Shown here piece by piece: positions 1 through 8,352 of a stretch of DNA of 64,000 nucleotides. The notes beneath the pieces are model-generated. The model was not told the origin of the DNA, made no database searches, and was given only the letters and a program-made list of their open reading frames with translations. This DNA is from Solibacillus sp040274725. GTDB lineage: Bacteria > Bacillota > Bacilli > Bacillales_A > Planococcaceae. The stretch is from assembly GCA_040274725.1 (NCBI GenBank), contig JBEMAQ010000015.1, positions 27,251 to 91,250 of the forward strand, read 5' to 3'. The first letter of the stretch is position 1. The number at the start of each line of letters is the position of its first letter. Position numbers and translations under genes: made by a program.

Positions 1-630
1 TTATTTTGATTTAATAGCAGTTTTAACTGTTACTAATGCTTTTTTAGAACCAGGAACATTACCTTTTACTAATAATAGGTTACGTTCAACATCCACCTTA
101 ACGATTTCAAGGTTTTGGATTGTTACAACAGTACCACCCATTTGACCAGGTAATTTCTTTTGTTTGAATACGCGGTTCGGAGCAACTGGACCCATTGAAC
201 CAGGACGACGGTGGTAACGAGAACCATGGCTCATAGGACCACGAGATTGACCATGGCGTTTAATAACACCTTGGAAACCTTTACCTTTAGTAACACCTGT
301 TACATCAATTACATCGCCTTCTGCGAAAATTTCTACCTTGACTTCTTGACCAACTTCGTAAGCTGCAGCATCTAAGTTGCGGAACTCACGGATGAAGCGC
401 TTAGGAGCAGTGTTTGCTTTAGCTACGTGACCTTGTTCTGGTTTGTTAGAAAGCTTAATACGCTTGTCTTCGAAACCAACTTGGATCGCTTCGTAACCGT
501 CAGTGTCAACAGTTTTCTTTTGTAAAACTACGTTTGGAGTAGCTTCGATTACTGTTACTGGGATAAGATCTCCGTTTTCAGCGAAAACTTGAGTCATACC
601 AATTTTTCTACCTAAGATTCCTTTAGTCAT
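1..630 (-). CDS. rplC: 50S ribosomal protein L3
   Basis: This 209-residue protein is L3, a primary assembly protein of the large subunit that nucleates 23S rRNA folding near the peptidyl-transferase centre. The N-terminus (MTKGILGRKIGMTQVF) and the basic glycine-rich loop around residues 122-150, with RHGQSRGPMSHGSRYHRRPG, are diagnostic of the bacterial family, and the length is normal. The stop codon lies exactly at the window edge, so the gene is complete. An AGGAGG at 639-644 sits 8 bases before the ATG. It follows rpsJ by 50 bases in the same direction, as in the S10 operon, which should continue to the left outside the window. Confidence 0.98.
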   Translation of the reverse strand: MTKGILGRKIGMTQVFAENGDLIPVTVIEATPNVVLQKKTVDTDGYEAIQVGFEDKRIKLSNKPEQGHVAKANTAPKRFIREFRNLDAAAYEVGQEVKVEIFAEGDVIDVTGVTKGKGFQGVIKRHGQSRGPMSHGSRYHRRPGSMGPVAPNRVFKQKKLPGQMGGTVVTIQNLEIVKVDVERNLLLVKGNVPGSKKALVTVKTAIKSK

Positions 631-680
631 TTGTCACACCTCCTGTAAATTTAGAAAAAGTTTTATATTTGTTTTTACCA

Positions 681-989
681 TTAAAGTTTGATTTCGATAT
701 CAACGCCAGATGGTAAATCAAGCTTCATTAACGCATCAACAGTTTGTGGTGTCGGGTTAACGATGTCGATAAGACGTTTGTGTGTGCGCATTTCAAATTG
801 CTCACGAGAATCTTTGTACTTGTGCACCGCACGTAAGATTGTGTACACAGAACGCTCTGTAGGTAGTGGAATCGGACCCGATACACCAGCACCTGAACGT
901 TTCGCAGTTTCAACGATTTTCTCAGCAGATTGATCAAGGATACGGTGATCATACGCTTTTAAACGAATACGAATTTTTTGTTTTGCCAT
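681..989 (-). CDS. rpsJ: 30S ribosomal protein S10
   Basis: S10 is a 102-residue protein of the small-subunit head that also acts as NusE in antitermination complexes with NusB. The MAKQKIRIRLKAYDHR start and the GPIPLPTE loop are typical. A longer in-frame reading begins upstream, but the ATG at 987-989 is chosen because it gives the family's usual length and follows a strong GGAGGGA ribosome site. It is the first gene of the S10 operon, with its own promoter about 130 bases upstream and a leader hairpin between, so expression of rplC and the later genes probably starts here. Confidence 0.98.
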   Translation of the reverse strand: MAKQKIRIRLKAYDHRILDQSAEKIVETAKRSGAGVSGPIPLPTERSVYTILRAVHKYKDSREQFEMRTHKRLIDIVNPTPQTVDALMKLDLPSGVDIEIKL

Positions 990-1043
990 TACTTTCCCTC
1001 CTTCTCGCCTATTTACTAGACATTCTCCACGAAAATTTTCCGT

Positions 1044-1073
1044 CACACCGCCATGGCAAAGCGGCCGGGTGTG
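1044..1073 (-). promoter_or_regulatory. rpsJ leader hairpin
   Basis: The transcribed leader of rpsJ contains complementary CACACC and GGTGTG arms (1068-1073 and 1044-1049) enclosing a GC-rich inner segment with a further GCC/GGC pairing. It is followed by AT-rich sequence up to the ribosome site. It has no U-tract, so it is not an intrinsic terminator. A role in autogenous control of the S10 operon or in RNA stability is inference only. Confidence 0.5.
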
Positions 1074-1117
1074 TCGGCAACCTCTCGCTTCATCGCAGTC
1101 AAAGACCAACATTCAAC

Positions 1118-1146
1118 ATTATATACAATAAAAAAGAACTTCGCAA
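1118..1146 (-). promoter_or_regulatory. sigma-A promoter of the S10 operon
   Basis: Read on the minus strand, TTGCGA (1141-1146) and a perfect TATAAT (1118-1123) are separated by exactly 17 bases. The start point would fall near 1111, giving a leader of about 120 bases before rpsJ. The 990-1355 gap otherwise contains only the leader hairpin and the terminator of the neighbouring antiporter gene; nothing coding was seen in it. Confidence 0.8.
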
Positions 1147-1312
1147 GTGTTTTAGCAAATTTCTTTTTAAAAGTTTTTATAACATTAATTTCTTATATAA
1201 TTTCGCTCTTTTTGAGCCGTTTACTAGTATATAAGAGTATTTAACCGAAAGCAACCCAAAAGGATTCATTTTTTTAAGATGAAATATTCTGAAAACAAAA
1301 TGCTTTATTAAC

Positions 1313-1350
1313 AAAAAAACACCACTCTCTTTTTCACAAGAAAGTGGTAC
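1313..1350 (-). terminator. terminator after the antiporter gene
   Basis: On the minus strand a stem of ten pairs (ACCACTTTCT with AGAGAGTGGT, one G-U pair) is followed by a run of seven U residues. It lies just past the stop of the antiporter gene at 1356 and insulates the S10 promoter from read-through. Confidence 0.85.
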
Positions 1351-1355
1351 ATAGA

Positions 1356-2675
1356 TTATAAGAAGAAAATTACCGCCAGCCAGCCGAAAATGATTTGCGG
1401 GATATTATAGAAGAGAAACGTTGGCACGCATGTATCCCAAATGTGATTATGCTGCCCGTCCACATTTAAACCCGCTGTTGGACCTAATGTAGAATCAGAT
1501 GCTGGTGAACCTGCGTCACCAAGTACACCTGCTGTCCCGATTAAACAAATGATTGCAAGCTCGCTTAGACCAAGTTCCATCCCTAGCGGAACAAAGATTG
1601 CAGCGATTACCGGAATCGTTGCGAATGATGAGCCAATCCCCAGCGTCACAATCAATCCAACAATCAACATGACAAGTACAGCAATGCTAACGTTTCCGCC
1701 GAACAATTCCATTGCATTCGCTACTAGTGGCTCTACATCACCGGTTGTATTAATAACGGCAGAGAAACCATTTGCTGAAATCATCACAAAGCCGACAAAT
1801 GCCATCATGCGCATACCTTCAGCAAGTACCGCATCTGCTTCCTTCACTTTAAGCGCACCTGTTAAATATAAAATCGCAATCCCAACAACCGAACCAATAA
1901 TCATTGAACCTGTTGGAATTTGTACCGCGAGTGATGCAATAAGTGCAATTGCTGCGAACACTAGATTACGCGGCTTTACTTCTGTTTGTTTCTCATTTGA
2001 TGCTTCAATCTCACGCGTCTTATACTGACGTGGCTTACGGTACGTGAAATACGCGCCTACAAGTCCTACAGCCATCCCTAATGCTACAATTGCCATTGCC
2101 TTCGGAACATCACTCAGTGCCACCTCAAGCCCGGCTAGACGCATCTGTGTCACAATAATATCTTGATAAATCAAACCGAAGCCCGCAGGAATAAACATAT
2201 ACGGCATAATTAAACCAAATGTTAAAATACATGCAATTAAGCGGCGATCAATTGCAAGCATATTCATTAACTTAATCATCGGTGGTACGATTAGCGGAAT
2301 AAACGCAATATGCACTGGAATTAAATTTTGCGACATAATCGCCATTGCAAGTAGCACAAGAAAAATTAACGCCTTTGCCGCGCCTTGCTTTTGTGAATCT
2401 CCTTCACGTTGCACTAATTTTAAAATCGCCTTTACGAGCATCTCTGGGACGCCTGTTCGCGAAATGGCAAGTGCAAATCCACCAAGTAGCCCATAACTTA
2501 GCGCAATTGTCGCACCGCCACCTAAACCGTCTACAAACGCTTTAATTGTTTCTGTCATATTTAAACCGCCAGCAAGCCCACCAATGATAGCCCCTACTGT
2601 CAGTGATAACACTACATTGATTCGCAGTAAACTCAACAGGAGCATGACTCCTACTGCTACTAAAACTGCATTCAT
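1356..2675 (-). CDS. Na+/H+ antiporter family membrane protein (YuiF-like)
   Basis: This is a 439-residue polytopic membrane protein with about ten to twelve hydrophobic segments over its whole length and a short charged loop near residues 215-232. Sequence elements such as GGLAGGLNMTETI, SQNLIPVHIAFIPLIVP and LGDAGSPASDSTLGPTAGLN fit the Na+/H+ antiporter (NhaC/YuiF-like) family, whose members exchange cytoplasmic sodium or organic ions for protons at the cell membrane. GGAG lies 8 bases before the ATG. It is a single-gene unit with its own terminator. The transported ion cannot be read from the sequence, and transport of an amino acid instead is possible for relatives of this family. Confidence 0.75.
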   Translation of the reverse strand: MNAVLVAVGVMLLLSLLRINVVLSLTVGAIIGGLAGGLNMTETIKAFVDGLGGGATIALSYGLLGGFALAISRTGVPEMLVKAILKLVQREGDSQKQGAAKALIFLVLLAMAIMSQNLIPVHIAFIPLIVPPMIKLMNMLAIDRRLIACILTFGLIMPYMFIPAGFGLIYQDIIVTQMRLAGLEVALSDVPKAMAIVALGMAVGLVGAYFTYRKPRQYKTREIEASNEKQTEVKPRNLVFAAIALIASLAVQIPTGSMIIGSVVGIAILYLTGALKVKEADAVLAEGMRMMAFVGFVMISANGFSAVINTTGDVEPLVANAMELFGGNVSIAVLVMLIVGLIVTLGIGSSFATIPVIAAIFVPLGMELGLSELAIICLIGTAGVLGDAGSPASDSTLGPTAGLNVDGQHNHIWDTCVPTFLFYNIPQIIFGWLAVIFFL

Positions 2676-2762
2676 CTACTTCACTCCACTTTCACACGCT
2701 AAATTACTAATGAATTAAAGTTATAAGAAAATTGAAGTCTCGTCAATGCCTTTGCACAAAAT

Positions 2763-2795
2763 AAAACCGTCAATTAATAAAAAATTGACGGTTTT
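2763..2795 (-). terminator. terminator after the Bce-type permease
   Basis: A perfect 13-base inverted repeat (AAAACCGTCAATT and its complement, 7-base loop) ends in U residues just downstream of the permease stop at 2802. Its symmetric A/U ends could also let it work in the other direction. Confidence 0.85.
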
Positions 2796-2801
2796 AACTA
2801 G

Positions 2802-4781
2802 TTATAAAGCTTGTTTAATAATTTTTTTGTAATAATTAAGTGACAGCAACGCAAAGATACTATAAAGAATAATATAAATGCCCATCACTATAACAAGTGG
2901 TAGCACCATTTCTGTTCCAAATAAGAACCACCCTGATTTCACTGCAAAATAACTGTGTAGTAAACCAATCACAAGCGGTACACCAAAATTAAATGCCTGC
3001 TTGATCATAATGCCTCGCAAAATTTCCTGCTTTGTGAAGCCAATTTTACGTAAAATCGCAAACGATGCTACTTCCTCATCCGCCTCAGACATTTGCTTGA
3101 AGTATAATATGCTGCCTGATGCAAGCAAGAAGGCTAACCCTAAAAATGCTGTCGTAAAAATCGTCATCCCGTAATTATTTAAATTATATTGTGTCATCGC
3201 CTGCAAGGACGTTAATTTTCGAAGCTCACCGTTTTTATCATAAAGTACATTTGCACCTGTTTGCTTATAAAGCTTCTCTATTAATAGAAGTGTTTCCTCT
3301 GACACTTCTGATAGATGAATGGCCGTTTGCTGCTCTACATCTAAATAGCCATCCGACTTTGAACGAAACTGTTCAAATAATTCATCCTGCACGATCAAAA
3401 CATAACTGCCACCCGTAATCCGCCATGCAAGTAGTGACTCACTTGATACTTCGACCACCCGCATCGACAGTGTCTGCTCTTGCTGATGTAACGTCATTTC
3501 AAAGCCGGGCTCTAGCGGCATCATATTTGCCATAAAACCATTATAGCCTGCAATGATGACCTCACCTGCCTTTAATGCAGCTGCTGGATTTAACTGTTGA
3601 TACGCGGATAATGAAATGACTGGCGTTTCTGTCTTCGTATCCGCTGGTAAACTGTTAACGACTTCAGCAGGCAAAAACTCCGCTAAATCAATTTTAGCTG
3701 TCGCTAATGGTAGCTGCTGCGTTTCATAGACAACCTGTTGTTTATCAAGTGCTACTAAAAACGCTGCCTCGTTGCCATTAACCGAAATATAATCTGCTGG
3801 CATCTGCATGCTTGCCGAATTGTGCGCCGAATAATAGCTAATGTACGACAGCGTTGTGATTGCTAATGACACGGCCGTTAATACTGTAATAAGCGTTAAA
3901 GACTTCGCATTGCCCTTCATTCGGTGCATAATGGGTGTTAATGCGAGCACATCTACCAAGCGAAGATGCCCTTTTTTACGTAAACGTACGACATTTAATA
4001 AAAATGACACAGAAAAGCGAAATACTAAAAATGTACCCCCAATCGTCGCTACTAAAATAACAAGCATATTAAAAAGCAAACTACTTGCTGATGCTGCCGT
4101 AAATAAAATTGAGCTTTTATAATACCCGTAGACAATAAGCACCAATCCAAAGGCACCAATGATCATTTTCACTGGACTGAAACGTTTCACGCGCTCGTCG
4201 GCCTGCTTTGATGCGGTAAACAGTAATAGCAGTGTTGTACGTTTGACCATCCACGCCATCTGCACTAATAAAATGAGCAGTAAAATACCAAAGACAGCCG
4301 CAGTATTTACAAAAGCAACCTTCGTGAACGTCATCGTCACAACTGTATCAAATTGTAGTAGCTTCAGTAAGATCATTGCGAATAAACGCGAGCTCAGTAA
4401 GCCTAACCCGATACCAATGACAACTGCACCAATAAATAATACGATATTTTCTAGTGCAACAAGGCGAATAACTAACCCTTTCGTCATCCCAATTAGCTGA
4501 TAAAGCCCAATTTCTTTACTGCGACGTTTAATAAATAAATGATTCGCATATAAAACAAAAAATAGCACAACAAAATAAAGCAAGTACGTCGCCGCATTAA
4601 GTCCAGACGTTGCTGTGCCACTCGCCTCTGTCGCAGCAATGACAGCGGGGTTATATTGCAATGTCATAAACGAAAAATAAAGCGTTACACTAAAAATAAG
4701 AGCAAAGAAATACAAATAATAGTGCTTCATATTTTTTAGCATGCTTTTAAAGACAAGCTGACTAAGCTTCACCTTGCTCAC
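2802..4781 (-). CDS. Bce-type ABC transporter permease
   Basis: This 659-residue permease belongs to the FtsX/MacB superfamily, BceB subgroup. It has an N-terminal membrane segment, a group of helices up to about residue 320, an extracellular domain of roughly 200 residues (about 325-525), and four more hydrophobic segments at the C-terminus. That large loop between helices is the hallmark of transporters that detect and remove antimicrobial peptides such as bacitracin or lantibiotics. The gene overlaps the end of its ATPase gene by 20 bases, so the two are translationally coupled. In known systems the permease also signals to the partner histidine kinase, here encoded just upstream. The actual peptide sensed is unknown. 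Confidence 0.85.
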   Translation of the reverse strand: MSKVKLSQLVFKSMLKNMKHYYLYFFALIFSVTLYFSFMTLQYNPAVIAATEASGTATSGLNAATYLLYFVVLFFVLYANHLFIKRRSKEIGLYQLIGMTKGLVIRLVALENIVLFIGAVVIGIGLGLLSSRLFAMILLKLLQFDTVVTMTFTKVAFVNTAAVFGILLLILLVQMAWMVKRTTLLLLFTASKQADERVKRFSPVKMIIGAFGLVLIVYGYYKSSILFTAASASSLLFNMLVILVATIGGTFLVFRFSVSFLLNVVRLRKKGHLRLVDVLALTPIMHRMKGNAKSLTLITVLTAVSLAITTLSYISYYSAHNSASMQMPADYISVNGNEAAFLVALDKQQVVYETQQLPLATAKIDLAEFLPAEVVNSLPADTKTETPVISLSAYQQLNPAAALKAGEVIIAGYNGFMANMMPLEPGFEMTLHQQEQTLSMRVVEVSSESLLAWRITGGSYVLIVQDELFEQFRSKSDGYLDVEQQTAIHLSEVSEETLLLIEKLYKQTGANVLYDKNGELRKLTSLQAMTQYNLNNYGMTIFTTAFLGLAFLLASGSILYFKQMSEADEEVASFAILRKIGFTKQEILRGIMIKQAFNFGVPLVIGLLHSYFAVKSGWFLFGTEMVLPLVIVMGIYIILYSIFALLSLNYYKKIIKQAL

Positions 4782-5523
4782 CGCCTAAAACGCTTTGCGT
4801 ATTTAAAATTTGCTGGAAAAACTCTGTTCGTGATTTGTTGCCCTTATAAAGCTCCGTATACATTTGCCCGTCCTTTAAAAACAACACACGTGTACAGAAG
4901 CTCGCCGCCACCGCATCATGTGTCACCATCATAATCGTCACATCACGCTTTTCATTAATTTGCGCCAAATTATCCAGCAGTGCTGTTGCAGATTTTGAAT
5001 CAAGCGCGCCTGTTGGTTCGTCTGCAAACACGAGTGACGGATTTGAAATAAGCGCACGTGCTGCAGATGTCCGTTGCTTTTGTCCTCCTGAAATTTCATT
5101 CGGATACTTATTTAAAATTTCCTCAATGCCTAATATCACTACAAGCTCCTTTACACGCTGCTCTGCCGCCGCGCGCGGAATGGTACTGAGCGATAATGGC
5201 AATAAAATATTTTCCTTTACCGTTAATGTATCTAATAAATTATAATCTTGAAAAATAAAGCCTAGCTCTTCGCGGCGGAATTTGGCTAGCGCTCCTTCGC
5301 ACATGCCTTGTAGCTTTTGCCCGTTAATCTCCACTAAACCTTCCGTTACTTCATCAATTGAGCATAACACATTCAGTAATGTCGTTTTACCCGAGCCAGA
5401 AGGTCCCATAATCCCAACAAACTCACCTTTTTGTACTTCTAGATCAATGCCCTTCAACACTTCTTGTTGAAGCGAGCGTTTCCCGTACGTTTTTTTTACT
5501 TTACGTGCAACTAATATGTTCAT
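4762..5523 (-). CDS. Bce-type ABC transporter ATP-binding protein
   Basis: This is a 253-residue cytoplasmic ATPase with Walker A GPSGSGKTTLL near residue 43, signature SGGQKQR near 147, Walker B LVFADEPTGALDS, and the switch histidine in MVTHD. It belongs to the MacB/LolD/BceA class and powers the adjacent permease. An in-frame TTG lies three codons earlier, but the ATG at 5521-5523 is 9 bases from an AGGAGG (5533-5538), so it is taken as the start. The 91-base gap before it contains a terminator, so transcription probably starts from a separate, regulator-driven promoter, as in BceRS-BceAB modules. Confidence 0.87.
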   Translation of the reverse strand: MNILVARKVKKTYGKRSLQQEVLKGIDLEVQKGEFVGIMGPSGSGKTTLLNVLCSIDEVTEGLVEINGQKLQGMCEGALAKFRREELGFIFQDYNLLDTLTVKENILLPLSLSTIPRAAAEQRVKELVVILGIEEILNKYPNEISGGQKQRTSAARALISNPSLVFADEPTGALDSKSATALLDNLAQINEKRDVTIMMVTHDAVAASFCTRVLFLKDGQMYTELYKGNKSRTEFFQQILNTQSVLGGEQGEA

Positions 5524-5587
5524 TTCTCTCAACCTCCTATCAGTAGTTTACCGCTAACGCGTTTTTTAATCGTTTGATTCACATGAC

Positions 5588-5632
5588 AAAAACGCTCGGT
5601 AAGTGACAACTTCGTCACATTCCGAGCGTTTT
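5588..5632 (-). terminator. terminator overlapping the end of the kinase gene
   Basis: On the minus strand AAAACGCTCGG pairs with CCGAGCGTTTT, with an upper stem GTGAC/GTCAC, and is followed by U residues. The left arm is also the last six codons of the histidine kinase gene, so the terminator stem is partly protein-coding. It separates the two-component genes from the ABC genes. Confidence 0.8.
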
Positions 5633-6574
5633 CATATAATCATTCTGCTGCGGGAACTGTAGTTTAACCGTAGTTCCTTTATTTTTCTCTGACTGGATAC
5701 CTAATGTAATATTTAATGAGTCCGCGGCCTGCTTCGCTAAATAAAGCCCCATCCCTGTCGCAGTACTCGTTTCTCGCCCAACTGTCCCTGTATACGATTT
5801 TCGAAATATACGCGGTAAATCTTCCGCGGCAATGCCGATTCCATCATCTTGTATACAAAGCACATTATCTGCAGTATAAATTGTAATTTGACCGCCAGCT
5901 TTACTATACTTCACCGCATTCGACAGCACCTGCCTTACAATAAAGCCAAGCCATTTAGCATCTGTAACAACTTCTTTAGTTAAGTTTTCTAGCTCCACCT
6001 CAAGCTCACGTTCAAAGCACCAACTCCGCAGTGCCTTTACCTCTGTAATGACGACCTCCTTTAACAACACCTTTTCCAAACGATTATCCTGCTCAATCGT
6101 CATCAAACGTGAGGCATGTAGCTGCTGGTCTAATAATAAATACAAACGCAGCCACTCGTTTTCAAGCCGTTCCTTACGCTCCGCACATTCCACATGGTCA
6201 ATTAACAAACGCATAGCCGTCAATGGTGCCTTCATCTCGTGCACCCAGGCAAGCAGCTCATCCTGCTGCTCGAGCATCGTTAAATTCCCCTCTTGCTGCT
6301 GCATCTGTAAGCTTTTTATTTGCAACTCGGCATCATATTTTACGGTTTCTATATAATCACGCTGTAACTGCTCGTATCTTTTCATTCTTTTTGCCTCTAC
6401 AAAATAGCGCACCACTAAAAATAGTATAACGAATGTCAACCAAACAATATTAAAATACCGAATCGATACTGTTTCCACGCCACTATCAACATAAAAAAGT
6501 ACGTTCACAAAAAGTTGCATGCCAAAAATGAATAATAGCCATGCTATATGCTCACGTAAAAACAGCCGAATCAT
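5615..6574 (-). CDS. BceS-type intramembrane-sensing histidine kinase
   Basis: This sensor kinase has 319 residues. Two membrane helices (about residues 9-29 and 38-58) are separated by only a few extracytoplasmic residues, the mark of intramembrane-sensing kinases that rely on a Bce transporter for stimulus detection. The phospho-acceptor motif VHEMKAPLTAM gives His112. The ATPase part shows an N-box (NAVKYS), a G1 box (DDGIGI) and a GMGLYLAK box. The ATG overlaps the last codons of the response regulator gene by 4 bases. The overlap and the downstream ABC genes make a standard regulator-kinase-ATPase-permease module for cell-envelope peptide stress. Confidence 0.88.
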   Translation of the reverse strand: MIRLFLREHIAWLLFIFGMQLFVNVLFYVDSGVETVSIRYFNIVWLTFVILFLVVRYFVEAKRMKRYEQLQRDYIETVKYDAELQIKSLQMQQQEGNLTMLEQQDELLAWVHEMKAPLTAMRLLIDHVECAERKERLENEWLRLYLLLDQQLHASRLMTIEQDNRLEKVLLKEVVITEVKALRSWCFERELEVELENLTKEVVTDAKWLGFIVRQVLSNAVKYSKAGGQITIYTADNVLCIQDDGIGIAAEDLPRIFRKSYTGTVGRETSTATGMGLYLAKQAADSLNITLGIQSEKNKGTTVKLQFPQQNDYMKTLGM

Positions 6575-7248
6575 TCACTCACCGCCATATATCCGAGCCC
6601 TTTTTTCGTCACGATTACTTCTGTCAGTCCAATCTCCTCTAAGCGCTGGCGCAACCGGTTCACATTAACCGTCAATGTGTTGTCATTCACAAAACGTTCA
6701 TCATCCCATAATTTACGCATCAGCTCATCTCGCGACACAATTTCCCCTTTTGCTTTCAGCAGCACCTTTAAAATAAACAGCTCATTTTTCGTGAGTTCTA
6801 CTTGCTGACTACTAAACGTCACCAGTGCGCGGTCATAATAAATTTGCGCCCCGTGCCACTGCTCCACATCTGGCGTAGTCTCCTGATAATCATATGTTCG
6901 GCGAAGCAATGCCTGCACCTTTGCAACGAGCACCTCCATATGAAACGGCTTTTGCACAAAATCATCTGCACCCATTTGCATCGCCATCACCATATCCATT
7001 GGGTGATCACGCGACGATAAAAATAAAATCGGCACATTGGACACAGCGCGAATTTCACGGCACCAATGAAAACCATCATATGCTGGCAACTGAATATCAA
7101 TAAGTACAAGCTGTGGCTTAGCCTCCGCAAATACCGTCATCACCTGCTTAAAATCCTCCACCCCAACAATCTCTATATTCCACTGCGCAAAACGCTCCAC
7201 AATTAATGTATAAATCGAGACATCGTCTTCTATTAACAAAACTTTCAC
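6571..7248 (-). CDS. BceR-type response regulator
   Basis: This OmpR/PhoB-family regulator has 225 residues: a receiver domain (acidic pocket IEDD near the N-terminus, phospho-acceptor Asp51 in LVLIDIQLP, conserved Lys in VQKPFH) followed by a winged-helix DNA-binding domain with NDNTLTVNVNRLRQRLEE as recognition helix. The start chosen is GTG at 7246-7248, because GGAGGGG lies 6 bases upstream; a longer reading would overlap the ribosome site. It probably activates the ABC genes 1 kb downstream. It is divergent from the LysR gene, with both promoters in a gap of about 100 bases. Confidence 0.87.
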   Translation of the reverse strand: MKVLLIEDDVSIYTLIVERFAQWNIEIVGVEDFKQVMTVFAEAKPQLVLIDIQLPAYDGFHWCREIRAVSNVPILFLSSRDHPMDMVMAMQMGADDFVQKPFHMEVLVAKVQALLRRTYDYQETTPDVEQWHGAQIYYDRALVTFSSQQVELTKNELFILKVLLKAKGEIVSRDELMRKLWDDERFVNDNTLTVNVNRLRQRLEEIGLTEVIVTKKGLGYMAVSE

Positions 7249-7351
7249 ATAAATCCCCTCCATTCCTATTATACATAATGAAATAACTCACCTATCTTTT
7301 CCAATAATTTGCTATAATCGAGACGAAATCTATAAATGGAGGAGCAGATTG
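7249..7351. promoter_or_regulatory. divergent promoter region, response regulator and LysR genes
   Basis: On the plus strand TGCTATAAT (7310-7318) is an extended -10 element for the LysR gene. On the minus strand a TATAAT (7268-7273) faces the response regulator. Neither has a good -35 box at 17 bases, which suggests activator dependence or weak constitutive use. No clear LysR T-N11-A palindrome was identified with certainty. Confidence 0.5.
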
Positions 7352-8236
7352 ATGGATATCCGACAACTTGAATATTTTGTAGAAGTAGCAAAGCAGTTAA
7401 GCTTTACAAAGGCAGCTGCAACCTTACATGTATCACAACCTTCTATTAGTAAGGCCATTCAAAACTTTGAAGCCGAGCTAGGTGTGCCGTTATTTTATCG
7501 TTCCTCTAAACAATTAGAGCTGACCGATGCCGGACAAGCCGTGCTCGTAAATGCCCAACAGGTCCTCGCCTCGTTTCATAACTTACGCTCAGAGCTGACT
7601 GATTTAATGAACCTACAAAAAGGGCAAATTCGCATCGGTATCCCACCCATTGTCGGCGCGGAATTTTTTTCGAAGCTGATTAGCCATTATAAAGAAAGAT
7701 ACCCATATATCGAAATTCAACTAACAGAGGTCGGCACAAAACGCATTCGGCAATATATCGAGGCAGGGCAACTCGATATCGGTTTAGTATGTAACACCTC
7801 GACCTATGAGCAGCTAGAAACAATTCGCTTCATAACAGACCCACTACAGCTTATTGTGCACCAGGATCATCCGCTTGCTAAAAAAAGCGCTGTTGAACTA
7901 ACCGACTTACAGGCAGAATCCTTCATCATTTACCGAAAAGACTTTATTTTATACGACAAAGTTATTGAGGAATGCTCAAAGAACGGCTTTTTCCCAACCA
8001 TCGCCTGCGAGACAACACAAAAGGATTTATTTATCGAGATGGTACAGGCAAAAGTTGGCATTGCGCTACTACCACAAAAGATCGCTGAAAAAATACCATA
8101 CCCTTCTATTAAATGCATCCCATTTAAAGAAGAGACGATTCATTTACAGCTCGGCATTACGTGGAAGAAAAATAAATATTTATCGTTCGCTGTTCGAGAA
8201 TTCATTCAGCTTGTACATGAGCTAGCACCAAATTAA
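7352..8236 (+). CDS. LysR-family transcriptional regulator (CidR-like)
   Basis: This regulator has 294 residues, with an N-terminal winged helix-turn-helix (MDIRQLEYFVEVAKQLSF, then TLHVSQPSISKAIQNFE) and a two-lobed effector domain starting near residue 90 (GQIRIGIPP). It most resembles the CidR/YwbI group, which in relatives controls holin-like cidAB genes in response to acetate or overflow metabolism, but no such genes are adjacent here, so the target is unknown. GGAGGA lies 8 bases before the ATG; an in-frame TTG immediately before is rejected on spacing. It is the only plus-strand gene in the block between tuf and rpsJ. Confidence 0.85.
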   Translation: MDIRQLEYFVEVAKQLSFTKAAATLHVSQPSISKAIQNFEAELGVPLFYRSSKQLELTDAGQAVLVNAQQVLASFHNLRSELTDLMNLQKGQIRIGIPPIVGAEFFSKLISHYKERYPYIEIQLTEVGTKRIRQYIEAGQLDIGLVCNTSTYEQLETIRFITDPLQLIVHQDHPLAKKSAVELTDLQAESFIIYRKDFILYDKVIEECSKNGFFPTIACETTQKDLFIEMVQAKVGIALLPQKIAEKIPYPSIKCIPFKEETIHLQLGITWKKNKYLSFAVREFIQLVHELAPN

Positions 8237-8352
8237 AAGCTGTATCTAATAAAAGAATTCGGTACAGCGCTTACTCTTGTATAGTATCTATTCATGAAGT
8301 TGGTCAGATGAATCCTACCGTTTTTCACGAAAAGATTTTCTTCGTGACACTT

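Noticed and set aside
866..1244. Plus-strand open frames over the rpsJ start and leader
   Set aside because: They lie opposite rpsJ and its promoter, have no ribosome site and no recognisable protein features.
8325..8347. Hairpin TCACGAA/TTCGTGA between the LysR and receptor-like genes
   Set aside because: No U-run follows on either strand, so it is not a convincing terminator, and the arms are only seven bases.
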